From the NCBI RefSeq assembly GCF_042683745.1, contig NZ_JBHUJX010000008.1:496001-560000 (forward strand): a DNA stretch of 64,000 nucleotides. The letters run 5' to 3'. The stretch comes from Pseudoneobacillus sp042683745. Its GTDB lineage: Bacteria; Bacillota; Bacilli; Bacillales; Cytobacillaceae. Positions within the stretch are counted from its first letter, which is position 1. Every line of letters starts with the position of its first letter. Made by a program: the position numbers and the translations under genes. Positions 8,691 through 17,043 of the stretch are shown here, in pieces. The notes under the pieces were generated by a model, which saw nothing but the letters and a program-made list of their open reading frames with translations, was not told the origin of the DNA and ran no database searches.

Positions 8691-8727
8691 AAGGAACTCG
8701 GTCTTAGGTGATCGGGTTCCTTTTTGC
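8691..8727 (+). terminator. Terminator after bshC
   Basis: A stem of 9 bp (AGGAACTCG with its partner CGGGTTCCT, one G-T wobble) is followed by five T. It separates bshC from the dcw cluster. Confidence 0.8.
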
Positions 8728-8795
8728 ATTATTTAGAAAAAATATTGTTTTCTTGAAGGAATTTTAATATGAGGGGAGAATAGTTAAAAAAGGGG

Positions 8796-8850
8796 TGGAG
8801 GAAAGTGGGGGATTGTGGTACATTTTAGTTAGAAAGTGGGTGTAGTGGGT
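8796..8850 (+). promoter_or_regulatory. Candidate MraZ-binding box array
   Basis: TGG-containing units start at 8796 (TGGAG), 8806 (TGGGG) and 8816 (TGGTA), spaced exactly 10 nt. Two more TGGGT units lie at 8837 and 8846, just before the mraZ ATG. Established knowledge: MraZ binds short TGGGN-type direct repeats with about 10-nt period upstream of its own gene. The array therefore probably mediates autoregulation of the dcw cluster. Confidence 0.65.
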
Positions 8851-9282
8851 ATGTTCATGGGTGAACACCATCATAACATTGATAGTAAAGGGCGCCTTAT
8901 TGTGCCTGCTAAATTTCGTGATAACCTTGGGGACGTATTCGTTTTAACTCGAGGATTAGATCAATGTTTATTTGGTTACCCACTGATTGAGTGGAAGGAA
9001 ATAGAAGAAAAGCTGAAAGCCTTACCGCTTACAAAAAAAGATGCCCGAGCATTCACTCGATTTTTCTTTTCTGGTGCAACAGAAAGTGAAATTGATAAAC
9101 AAGGAAGAACCAATATACCTACACCACTTCTTCAATATGCAAAATTAGAAAAAGAATGTGTTATTTTAGGGGTTTCCAATCGAATTGAAATATGGAGTAA
9201 GCAAATTTGGGAAGACTATTTTAATGAGTCAGAAGAATCTTTTGCTGAAATTGCGGAAAATATGATTGGATTTGATATATAA
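8851..9282 (+). CDS. mraZ: Transcriptional regulator MraZ
   Basis: A 143-aa protein of two tandem SpoVT/AbrB-like repeats. The first repeat has DSKGRLIVPAKFR (about 12-24) and the second DKQGRTNIPTPLL (about 84-96); the loop signature TRGLDQCLFGYP follows the first. It is the first gene of the dcw cluster and a DNA-binding repressor of it. The start at 8851 gives the canonical MFMGEHHH beginning and a length equal to B. subtilis MraZ; an upstream in-frame GTG at 8836 would add five residues that the family lacks. The C terminus SFAEIAENMIGFDI is typical of bacilli. Confidence 0.95.
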   Translation: MFMGEHHHNIDSKGRLIVPAKFRDNLGDVFVLTRGLDQCLFGYPLIEWKEIEEKLKALPLTKKDARAFTRFFFSGATESEIDKQGRTNIPTPLLQYAKLEKECVILGVSNRIEIWSKQIWEDYFNESEESFAEIAENMIGFDI

Positions 9283-9332
9283 TAGACAAATATTTTCGCG
9301 GGAAAGTTGTTCGATTGGAAAGGAAGATGTAA

Positions 9333-10265
9333 ATGTTTGAACATACAACAGTACTATTAAAAGAAACGGTAGATGGATTAAATATTAAGCCAGACGGTAT
9401 TTATGTCGATTGTACATTAGGTGGAGCGGGTCATAGTGAACTCATACTTTCGCAACTATCTAATAAAGGAAAGCTATTTGCTTTTGATCAAGACCAAACG
9501 GCGATTAATCATGCGAAGGAAAAGCTGGCAAAATATGAAGGACAAGTCACTTTTATTAAGAGTAATTTCCTGAACATTAAGGAAGAGCTCGAAATATTAG
9601 GTATTGATAAAGTAGATGGTGTTTTATATGATCTTGGGGTTTCTTCCCCACAACTAGACACACCTGAAAGAGGATTTAGTTATCATCATGATGCACCACT
9701 TGATATGAGAATGGATTATGATGCAGATATTTCCGCCTATCATGTTGTGAATGAATGGGCATATGAAGACTTGGTCAGAATCTTTTTTCAATATGGTGAA
9801 GAAAAGTTTTCTAAACAAATCGCTCGTAAAATAGAAGCAGCAAGAGCAATTAAACCGATTCAAACAACGGGCGAATTAGTTGATTTAATTAAAGAAGGAA
9901 TTCCTGCCCCAGCAAGAAGAAAAGGCGGGCATCCAGCGAAACGGGTTTTCCAAGCCATTCGAATTGCTGTAAACGACGAGCTTTCTGTTTTTGAGAAATC
10001 GTTGGAACAAGCCATTCAGCTTTTGAATCCTGGTGGAAGAATAAGTGTTATTACCTTTCACTCCTTAGAAGATCGTATTTGTAAAGTGATTTTCAAGAAA
10101 GAAAGTGAAGGGCCACAATTACCTCCTGGTATGCCATTTATTCCACAAGGCTATGAGCCAATATTGAAATTAATTACCCGAAAACCAATACTTCCTTCTG
10201 AGCAGGAGCTTGAACAAAATAATCGTGCTCGTTCAGCTAAACTTCGAATTGCAGAAAAAAAATAA
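9333..10265 (+). CDS. rsmH: 16S rRNA (cytosine1402-N4)-methyltransferase RsmH
   Basis: A 310-aa SAM-dependent methyltransferase. Motif I is visible as CTLGGAGHSELIL (about 27-39), the acidic loop as FAFDQD (about 49-54), and the catalytic region as GVLYDLGVSSPQLD (about 96-109). The C-terminal ITFHSLEDRI and NNRARSAKLR motifs are family signatures. It methylates C1402 of 16S rRNA at the ribosomal P site. Second gene of the dcw cluster, 50 nt after mraZ, with GGAAAGGAAG upstream of its ATG. Confidence 0.95.
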   Translation: MFEHTTVLLKETVDGLNIKPDGIYVDCTLGGAGHSELILSQLSNKGKLFAFDQDQTAINHAKEKLAKYEGQVTFIKSNFLNIKEELEILGIDKVDGVLYDLGVSSPQLDTPERGFSYHHDAPLDMRMDYDADISAYHVVNEWAYEDLVRIFFQYGEEKFSKQIARKIEAARAIKPIQTTGELVDLIKEGIPAPARRKGGHPAKRVFQAIRIAVNDELSVFEKSLEQAIQLLNPGGRISVITFHSLEDRICKVIFKKESEGPQLPPGMPFIPQGYEPILKLITRKPILPSEQELEQNNRARSAKLRIAEKK

Positions 10266-10289
10266 TAGAAATGTACTGGAGGGGAAAAA

Positions 10290-10652
10290 ATGAGCAATTT
10301 AGCGAGAAAATTACAACAAGAGAAGCAATATGAACAGCAAATAAAAGGACAAGCTATAAAACCGAAAAAGGAAAAAAATTTTTGGCTAACACCCGGAGAA
10401 AAAGTGATTGGATTACTTTTTGGTGCGGTGGTATGTTTTGGAGCTGTCCAAATGATTTCTGCTCAAGCCTCCATTTACGAAATAAACAAGGATATCCAAA
10501 CTATAAATACATCAATCGGTGAACAGCAAAAGGTAAATAATGATTTGAAAATGCAGGTTAGTGAGTTAAGTACGTATGAGCGTATTTGGGAAAAAGCAAG
10601 AAAGCTTGGACTGAACTTAAATGAAAATAACGTTAAGGTTGTGCAAGACTAA
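10290..10652 (+). CDS. ftsL: Cell division protein FtsL
   Basis: A 120-aa bitopic membrane protein. It has a basic, Gln-rich cytoplasmic tail (1-45), one transmembrane helix (about 47-66) and an extracytoplasmic coiled-coil (about 70-105) ending in YERIWEKARKLGLNL. FtsL forms a complex with DivIB and DivIC and activates septal synthesis by FtsW and PBP2B. It is divergent in sequence, as usual, but size, topology and position between rsmH and pbpB are decisive. Its stop codon overlaps the pbpB start by one base (TAATG). Confidence 0.9.
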   Translation: MSNLARKLQQEKQYEQQIKGQAIKPKKEKNFWLTPGEKVIGLLFGAVVCFGAVQMISAQASIYEINKDIQTINTSIGEQQKVNNDLKMQVSELSTYERIWEKARKLGLNLNENNVKVVQD

Positions 10653-12880
10653 TGACGAAAAAACAGCCAAATATGAATGTTGGGGCAGCTGGATTATTTA
10701 TTTTTTTCGGCCTGCTCTTTTTTGTCTTAATTTATCGGTATGTGACAATTCAATTTACGGGTGAAGCTGCTGGACAAGTTTTAGCTGCAAAAGCAGAGCA
10801 AAAATACTCTCGAGAACGAGTGATCAATGCGAAGAGAGGTACGATTTACGACCAAAACGGTGAAGTTATTGCTGAAGAAGCGGCTTCCTATACACTTGCG
10901 GCTATTTTAGATAAATCGATGACTTCTAATCCTAAGAAGCCAAACCATGTTGCTGATCCAGAAAAAACGGCTAGAGCTTTAGCGAAATATATAAACCTTC
11001 CCGAATCAGAAATTTATCGTATATTGAGCAAAAAAGGTTTATTTCAAGTGGAATTTGGTAAAGCAGGGAAAGATATTTCACATCAAACAAAAAAAGAGAT
11101 AGAAAAATTAGATCTGCCAGGGGTAATTTTTTTACGAGACACAAAGAGGTTCTATCCAAATGGAATATTTGCTTCCCATTTAGTCGGATTTGTCGAGGAA
11201 AAGGAAGATAAAAATGGAAAAACAAGTACGGTTGGGACTATGGGAATTGAAGAAAGCCAAAATGATCTGCTAAATGGAAAAGATGGTATGATTCACTATG
11301 AGAGTGATCGTTGGGGCTTCTCATTACCAGAGGGGAAAGAAAGCGTTAAGCCAGCAAAGAATGGAAATAATATCTATTTAACAATTGATAAGAAAATTCA
11401 AACCTTTTTAGAGGATGCTTTGAATAAAGTAGCTGTCGAATATAAACCAAAAAAAATGATTGCTATCGTTGCTGATCCCAAAACGGGAAATATTCTTGCC
11501 ATGGGTCAACGTCCCACTTTTCACCCTAAAACAAGGGATGGGATTAGCGAGGGATGGCATAATGAAGCGATCGAAATTTCATTTGAGCCAGGATCTACGA
11601 TGAAAATATTTACACTTGCAGCTGCAATCGAGGAAAATGTGTTTAACCCTAATGAGGAGTATAAATCGGGTTCCTATAAAATACCAAATGTAAGAGCCAT
11701 TCATGATCACAACTATGTCGGATGGGGTAATATTACTTTTCTCGAAGGAGTTCTAAGATCATCTAACGTTGCTTTTGCAAAAATAGCTGAAGATAAATTA
11801 GGATTCGATATCTTCCGTGAATACTTAACTAAATTTGGATTGGATAAGCCAACAGGTATCGACTTACCAAATGAGACACCTGGGAAAATATTATTTAAAT
11901 ATCCAATTGAAAAAATAACTACCGCCTTTGGACAAGGTTCTGTTATCACTCCGATTCAACAAATTCAAGCAGCAACAGCTGTTGCGAATAATGGAAAGAT
12001 GATGAAGCCACATGTCATACAAAAAATTGCAGATGCTGATACAGGTGACATTGTTTTGGAGAAAAAGCCTGAAGTTGTAGGGCAACCGATTTCTGCAGAA
12101 ACTGCAAAGCAAGTAAGGGATATACTTGAAATGGTGGTAACCGCTCCCGAAGGTACTGGTAACCGTTATCAAATTAGTGGTTATTCTGTTGCGGGTAAAA
12201 CAGGAACAGCGCAAATTCCAGGACCGGATGGGAACTATTTAACTGGAGCCCAAAACTATATCTTTTCTTTTTTAGGAATGGCTCCGAAGGACGATCCTAA
12301 ATTAATCGTCTATGTAGCTGTTCAACAACCTGAGATTGATAGTTATTTTAATGGTTCGATTCCTGTTTCTATGATATTTAATCCTGTTATGAAAAATAGT
12401 TTGCAATACTTGAACATTGAACCATCAAAAGCAAAAAAAGCAGCAACAATAACTCTTCCTGATGTGAAAAATCAATCAGTAGATGAGGCTAAAAAATTAT
12501 TAAAATCCAAAGGTTTAGAAGTAGTGATAATGGGTAGCGGTACAAAAATTATTGATCAACTCCCTAATGAACATTCAAATGTTTTAGAAGGAGAGAAGGT
12601 TATTTTAAAAACGGATGGAAAACTATATATTCCTGATTTAATGGGATGGTCTCTTCGCGATGCAATAAAAGTGGCTAATCTTGGTTCATTAAATTTTAAT
12701 CCTGTGGGTGATGGTTTTGTGATTAAACAAAATCTGGCGCCTGGTGCTGCTGTGAAAGAAGGGGAATATTTAATTTTAGATTTTGAAACACCAAAAGAGC
12801 AATTTGATCGATTGAATCAAGAAAAACAAGCGGAAGAGAATCAATCCACTGAAGAAGTAGAAGTAGAGGTAAAGGATTAA
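10652..12880 (+). CDS. pbpB: Penicillin-binding protein 2B (septal transpeptidase)
   Basis: A 742-aa class B PBP. It has a membrane anchor at about 13-32, an N-terminal pedestal domain, then a transpeptidase domain with SxxK as GSTMK (around 312-316), SSN as RSSNVAF (about 370) and KTG as AGKTGTAQ (about 514). Two PASTA domains follow (about 600-715) and an acidic Glu/Val-rich tail. It cross-links septal peptidoglycan and partners FtsW/FtsL/DivIB. It is slightly longer than B. subtilis PBP2B (716 aa) owing to the tail. Translation probably couples to ftsL through the TAATG overlap. Confidence 0.95.
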   Translation: MTKKQPNMNVGAAGLFIFFGLLFFVLIYRYVTIQFTGEAAGQVLAAKAEQKYSRERVINAKRGTIYDQNGEVIAEEAASYTLAAILDKSMTSNPKKPNHVADPEKTARALAKYINLPESEIYRILSKKGLFQVEFGKAGKDISHQTKKEIEKLDLPGVIFLRDTKRFYPNGIFASHLVGFVEEKEDKNGKTSTVGTMGIEESQNDLLNGKDGMIHYESDRWGFSLPEGKESVKPAKNGNNIYLTIDKKIQTFLEDALNKVAVEYKPKKMIAIVADPKTGNILAMGQRPTFHPKTRDGISEGWHNEAIEISFEPGSTMKIFTLAAAIEENVFNPNEEYKSGSYKIPNVRAIHDHNYVGWGNITFLEGVLRSSNVAFAKIAEDKLGFDIFREYLTKFGLDKPTGIDLPNETPGKILFKYPIEKITTAFGQGSVITPIQQIQAATAVANNGKMMKPHVIQKIADADTGDIVLEKKPEVVGQPISAETAKQVRDILEMVVTAPEGTGNRYQISGYSVAGKTGTAQIPGPDGNYLTGAQNYIFSFLGMAPKDDPKLIVYVAVQQPEIDSYFNGSIPVSMIFNPVMKNSLQYLNIEPSKAKKAATITLPDVKNQSVDEAKKLLKSKGLEVVIMGSGTKIIDQLPNEHSNVLEGEKVILKTDGKLYIPDLMGWSLRDAIKVANLGSLNFNPVGDGFVIKQNLAPGAAVKEGEYLILDFETPKEQFDRLNQEKQAEENQSTEEVEVEVKD

Positions 12881-12961
12881 TCATTCTTTAGACTTCCATA
12901 ATAGAAGGGCCGTTCTAATCTTAGAGGTACAAGCATATATTTTGAACGAAATATAGATTTT

Positions 12962-12990
12962 GAAAGAATGATTTTATCGTTCTTTCTTGT
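12962..12990 (+). terminator. Hairpin between pbpB and spoVD
   Basis: The inverted repeat GAAAGAAT / GTTCTTTC (12962-12969 and 12979-12986, one wobble) is followed by a partial T-tract. It could be a weak terminator or attenuator in the 180-nt gap. The gap otherwise contains no ORF and no promoter I can defend. Confidence 0.45.
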
Positions 12991-13060
12991 CTATTCTATT
13001 CCTTATCCTAAACAATCATTTTGAAAATTAGGACAAGCAGAAGGGAGAACGTTCAATTAT

Positions 13061-14983
13061 ATGCGTGTTTCAAATGTTACGGTTAGAAAGAGATTGGCTG
13101 TTGCTTTATTTATTGGGATATTAATATTTTTTATTATTGACGTACGTTTAGGTTATGTTCAATTTTACTTAGGAGATATGCTCACTGATCGTGCAAGAGA
13201 TTCATGGAGTAGAAATATTTTCTTTGAACCTGAACGGGGACAGATAACCGATCGTAATGGAGTGGCTCTAGCAACTAATATGAGTGCTCCAACCGTATAT
13301 GTTGTACCGAGACAAGTGAAGAAACCGGCAGAAACAGCTGAAAAATTAGCAGCCATTCTTAATGCAACAGTCGAAAGTACGTATAAGCAAATTACAAAAG
13401 TAGAATCTAGCGTGAGACTTCGTGAGGGAAGAAAAATCTCGCATGAAAAAGCAAAAGAGATTCGTGCTCTAGGGCTTGAAGGAGTTTACATTGGCGAAGA
13501 TTCGAAGAGGCATTATCCGTTTGGAAGTTATCTCTCTCATGTGCTAGGATTTGCTGGGATTGATAATCAAGGATTAATGGGTTTAGAGCTATTTTATAAT
13601 AAAGAGCTAAGTGGAAAAAGAGGTTCAGTCCAGTTTTACGCTGATGCAAAAGGACAAAGAATGAATGATATGGCCGATGATTATGAAGCGCCAGTGGACG
13701 GCATGGATTTAAAATTAACGATCGATACGAAAGTGCAAACAATTGTTGAACGGGAATTGGATCAGGCACAAGCAAAATATAATCCTGATGGAATTATTGC
13801 GATTGCCATGAATCCAAATACTGGAGAAATTCTTGCCATGTCTAGTCGACCGGATTTTGACCCTGCTAATTTTCGCAACGTTCCATCTGAAGTCTATAAC
13901 CGGAATCTTCCTGTTTGGAGTACTTATGAACCTGGATCAACATTTAAGATCATTACACTAGCTGCAGCGCTGGAAGAAGGAAAAGTAGACTTAGAGGATG
14001 ACCATTTCCATGATCCAGGATTTGTGAAGGTCGAGGGAGCTACCTTGCGTTGTTGGAAAAAAGGTGGGCACGGCTCGCAAAGCTTTTTAGAAGTCGTTCA
14101 AAACTCTTGTAACCCTGGATTCGTAGAATTAGGACAAAGATTAGGTAAGGATAAGCTATTTCAATATATAAAAGATTTTGGTTTTGGTCAAAAAACGGGA
14201 ATTGATCTCCAAGGTGAAGGTACTGGTATAATGTTCAAGCTTGATAGGGTTGGACCAGTGGAGCTTGCTACTACTGCTTTTGGTCAAGGGGTATCGGTTA
14301 CTCCAATCCAACAAGTAGCTGCAGTTGCCGCCGCAGTAAATGGTGGTACACTGTATACACCATATATTGCAAAGGAGCTTGTTAATCCGATTACGAAAGA
14401 AGTAATAATGAAAAATACGCCTAAAGCAAAGCGACGTGTTATTTCACCTGAAACATCAAAAGAAATTCGACATGCACTTGAAAGTGTCGTTGCACAAGGT
14501 ACAGGGGGAAGAGCTTTCATTGATTCTTATCGAGTTGGTGGAAAGACAGGTACAGCACAAAAAGCAGCCAACGGCAGATATTTAGAAAACAATCATATCG
14601 TATCTTTTATCGGTTTTGCACCTGCGGATGATCCTCAAATTGTTGTCTATGTCGGGGTCGATAATCCAAAGGGGACAGTACAATTCGGGGGAGTTGTCTC
14701 TGCACCAATTGTAGGAGCTATCATGGAGGACAGTCTGCACGCTCTTGAAGTTAAACCAAGAAAGAATCAAATTCCGAAAAAAATGACTTGGGAGGATGTC
14801 CCACTCATTGAAGTACCGGATTTAATTGGTTTATCTAAAAGAGAACTGCAAGAGCATCCGATTAATTTGAAAATTGATGCAAGTGGACAAGGAGATATTG
14901 TTGTAAAGCAAGCTCCTGAACCAGGCACGAAAATAAAAGAAGGCTCCACCATCCGTTTGTACTTCGATGAAAAAGAAAATTAA
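13061..14983 (+). CDS. spoVD: Sporulation-specific penicillin-binding protein SpoVD
   Basis: A 640-aa class B PBP paralogous to PBP2B. It has a short cytoplasmic tail and a membrane helix at about 12-31; the transpeptidase motifs are GSTFK (about 294-298), SCN as QNSCNPGF (about 349) and KTG as GGKTGTAQ (about 496). One C-terminal PASTA domain (about 585-636) ends the protein, compared with two in PBP2B, a known difference between the two. It makes cortex peptidoglycan in the outer forespore membrane together with SpoVE. It starts after a 180-nt gap with GAAGGGAG upstream, consistent with its own sporulation promoter, which I could not place. Confidence 0.94.
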   Translation: MRVSNVTVRKRLAVALFIGILIFFIIDVRLGYVQFYLGDMLTDRARDSWSRNIFFEPERGQITDRNGVALATNMSAPTVYVVPRQVKKPAETAEKLAAILNATVESTYKQITKVESSVRLREGRKISHEKAKEIRALGLEGVYIGEDSKRHYPFGSYLSHVLGFAGIDNQGLMGLELFYNKELSGKRGSVQFYADAKGQRMNDMADDYEAPVDGMDLKLTIDTKVQTIVERELDQAQAKYNPDGIIAIAMNPNTGEILAMSSRPDFDPANFRNVPSEVYNRNLPVWSTYEPGSTFKIITLAAALEEGKVDLEDDHFHDPGFVKVEGATLRCWKKGGHGSQSFLEVVQNSCNPGFVELGQRLGKDKLFQYIKDFGFGQKTGIDLQGEGTGIMFKLDRVGPVELATTAFGQGVSVTPIQQVAAVAAAVNGGTLYTPYIAKELVNPITKEVIMKNTPKAKRRVISPETSKEIRHALESVVAQGTGGRAFIDSYRVGGKTGTAQKAANGRYLENNHIVSFIGFAPADDPQIVVYVGVDNPKGTVQFGGVVSAPIVGAIMEDSLHALEVKPRKNQIPKKMTWEDVPLIEVPDLIGLSKRELQEHPINLKIDASGQGDIVVKQAPEPGTKIKEGSTIRLYFDEKEN

Positions 14984-14992
14984 ATCTTACTT

Positions 14993-15019
14993 ATGGGCGG
15001 CCCCTTAAACGCCGCCCAT
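14993..15019 (+). terminator. GC-rich hairpin after spoVD
   Basis: A perfect 9-bp stem (ATGGGCGGC at 14993-15001, its complement at 15011-15019) with a 9-nt loop. The T-tract after it is poor, so it may be a partial terminator or an mRNA-stabilising hairpin. Confidence 0.6.
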
Positions 15020-15148
15020 TCATATGAAATAATATCTTTTTGTTCAAATAGCGAATTTATCTAATTTCATGTAAAATAAACACACAGATAAGAGATAATT
15101 ACATATAATGTTTTGTTTTGTTTTTATAAAGAAGGGATCTGAAAGAGA

Positions 15149-16609
15149 ATGAATTTACATAGTTTAATCGACAAATTACACCTACTTGTCCCTTATAATG
15201 GGCCAAATCCTGAAATATCTTCCATTGAAAATGATAATCGAAAAGTCCATAATGGAAGTTTGTTTATTTGCTTGAAGGGCTACACAGTTGATGGTCATGA
15301 CTTTGCCAGGTCCGCCGTAGAACGTGGAGCAGTAGCTGTATTAGCTGAAAGGGAACTTAACCTAGATGTACCAGTAGTTGTTGTTAAAGATACTTTTAGA
15401 GCTATGGCTGTATTAGCTGATGCTTTCTATGGTCAGCCTAGCAGGAAGCTACATCTCATTGGAATTACTGGGACAAACGGGAAAACAACTACAAGTCATA
15501 TCATTGAAAAAATATTTGCCGATCAAAAAAAGAAAACTGGGTTAATTGGTACGATGTACACAAAAATATTGGATGAGAAATTTGAAAATAAAAACACAAC
15601 CCCTGAAAGTTTAACATTGCAAAAAACATTTTATGAAATGGTGGAAAAAAATATTGATATGGCGGTAATGGAGGTTTCCTCTCATGCCTTGCATTACGGA
15701 CGTGTACATGGATGTGATTTTGATATTGCTATATTTACAAATCTAAGTCAGGATCACCTTGATTACCATGAAACGATGGAAAACTATAAACAAGCAAAAG
15801 GGCTATTGTTCTCACAATTGGGTAACACTTTTCAGCACGAACATCCCAAATATGCCATTTTGAATGCGGATGATCCTACCATTTCTGATTATCAAAAAAT
15901 GACTGCTGCTACGATCATTACATATGGGATTGATCAAGAAGCGGATATAAAAGCAGAGAATATTAAAATGACACCAAAGGGAACTTCCTTCGATGTTGTC
16001 ATACAAAAAGATAGTTATCCGATCACTATACAATTAGCTGGGAAATTTAATATTTACAATGTATTAGCAAGTATTGCTGCAGCACTGGCTTCAAAAATTA
16101 GTATTATTGACATTATCTCTTCAATTGAAAAAATATCAGGAGTATCAGGTAGATTTGAACTAGTGGATGCAGGACAAGATTTTTCCGTGATCGTTGATTA
16201 TGCTCACACCCCTGAAGCTCTTGAAAACGTCTTGAAAACAATTAAACAATTTGCTGAAAAGAATATTTATGTCATCATTGGCTGTGGTGGAGATCGGGAC
16301 AAAAAGAAACGACCTTTAATGGCGAAAATAGCTTGTGAATATGGATCAAATGCAATTTTTACATCAGATAATCCACGAAGTGAAGATCCTCTTTCCATTA
16401 TTAAAGATATGGAAGAAGGAGTTCAAGATAAAAATTATATGTCCATCACTGACCGTAAAGAAGCCATACGATATGCTATTAATCAAGCAAAGTCAGGTGA
16501 TATTGTTCTTATCGCGGGTAAAGGACATGAGACTTACCAAACAATCGGTGATAGAAATTTTGATTTCGATGATCGTTTAGTTGCAAAAGAGGCTATTGAG
16601 GAGAGATAA
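15149..16609 (+). CDS. murE: UDP-MurNAc-tripeptide synthetase MurE (meso-DAP type)
   Basis: A 486-aa Mur ligase. It shows an N-terminal UDP-binding domain (DNRKVHNGSLFICLKG, about 30-45), the ATP loop GITGTNGKTTT (about 109-119) and a C-terminal domain with the DNPR motif (SDNPRSEDP, about 410) that recognises meso-diaminopimelate rather than lysine. It adds meso-DAP to UDP-MurNAc-L-Ala-D-Glu. GAAGGGATCTG precedes the start. The next ORF begins 3 nt after its stop. Confidence 0.95.
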   Translation: MNLHSLIDKLHLLVPYNGPNPEISSIENDNRKVHNGSLFICLKGYTVDGHDFARSAVERGAVAVLAERELNLDVPVVVVKDTFRAMAVLADAFYGQPSRKLHLIGITGTNGKTTTSHIIEKIFADQKKKTGLIGTMYTKILDEKFENKNTTPESLTLQKTFYEMVEKNIDMAVMEVSSHALHYGRVHGCDFDIAIFTNLSQDHLDYHETMENYKQAKGLLFSQLGNTFQHEHPKYAILNADDPTISDYQKMTAATIITYGIDQEADIKAENIKMTPKGTSFDVVIQKDSYPITIQLAGKFNIYNVLASIAAALASKISIIDIISSIEKISGVSGRFELVDAGQDFSVIVDYAHTPEALENVLKTIKQFAEKNIYVIIGCGGDRDKKKRPLMAKIACEYGSNAIFTSDNPRSEDPLSIIKDMEEGVQDKNYMSITDRKEAIRYAINQAKSGDIVLIAGKGHETYQTIGDRNFDFDDRLVAKEAIEER

Positions 16610-16612
16610 AAA

Positions 16613-17041
16613 ATGTTCTTAGCATATTCCGATTTGGTCAAGTTATATCCTAATACTAAAGGGATTAAAGACGAATTTGAATTTATGACTGTTTCGACGG
16701 ATTCTACATTTCACCAACAAAAAGGGTTGTTTATCCCATTGTACGAGGACTCGGGTGAACTGAAAGAAGCGATTCAAAATGGAGCGGTTGGAGCTATTTT
16801 AGAGGAGCAAATGGAAATACCTAAGTATCTCCCTAATCAGTTTCCTGTCTTTTTAACAAACAATTTAAACGATGCACTGAAACAGATTCTATCTACCTAT
16901 TTAGAGAAATTAAATGGAGAAAATACCAACATGATGAATATGACTAAATTCCTTTTTGATGAAGAAAGACGTCTGAATGAGTGTCTTTCTTCATATGATA
17001 AACCTGTATTAAAATTTATCTCGAAAGCTAGGAGGGGATAA
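16613..17041 (+). CDS. MurF N-terminal-domain-like protein (short orphan)
   Basis: A 142-aa ORF at the place where many dcw clusters carry murF. Residues 1-97 look like the N-terminal UMP-binding domain of a MurF-type ligase: a short EFMTVSTDST stretch in place of the usual vSTDSR, a GLFIPL strand, and AIQNGAVGAILEE. The central ATPase domain (no GTNGKT loop) and the C-terminal ligase domain are entirely absent. The last 45 residues (from about MMNMTKFLF) match nothing I recognise. It has a clean start 3 nt after murE with GAGGAGAG upstream, and mraY follows after 2 nt using a ribosome binding site inside its 3' end. It cannot be an active MurF; the real murF is probably elsewhere, as in B. 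subtilis beside ddl. It may be a decayed murF or a maintained accessory protein. Confidence 0.7.
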   Translation: MFLAYSDLVKLYPNTKGIKDEFEFMTVSTDSTFHQQKGLFIPLYEDSGELKEAIQNGAVGAILEEQMEIPKYLPNQFPVFLTNNLNDALKQILSTYLEKLNGENTNMMNMTKFLFDEERRLNECLSSYDKPVLKFISKARRG

Positions 17042-17043
17042 AA

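Noticed and set aside
8745..8781. Sigma-A promoter for mraZ (TTGTTT or TTGAAG with TAATAT or GAGAAT)
   Set aside because: Each combination has either a wrong spacing or a poor hexamer; the promoter is probably here but cannot be placed.
12933..12958. Possible sigma-E promoter (GCATATA with an AATATAGA-like -10) before spoVD
   Set aside because: The spacing is about 10 nt instead of 14 and the -10 has two mismatches, so it cannot be supported.
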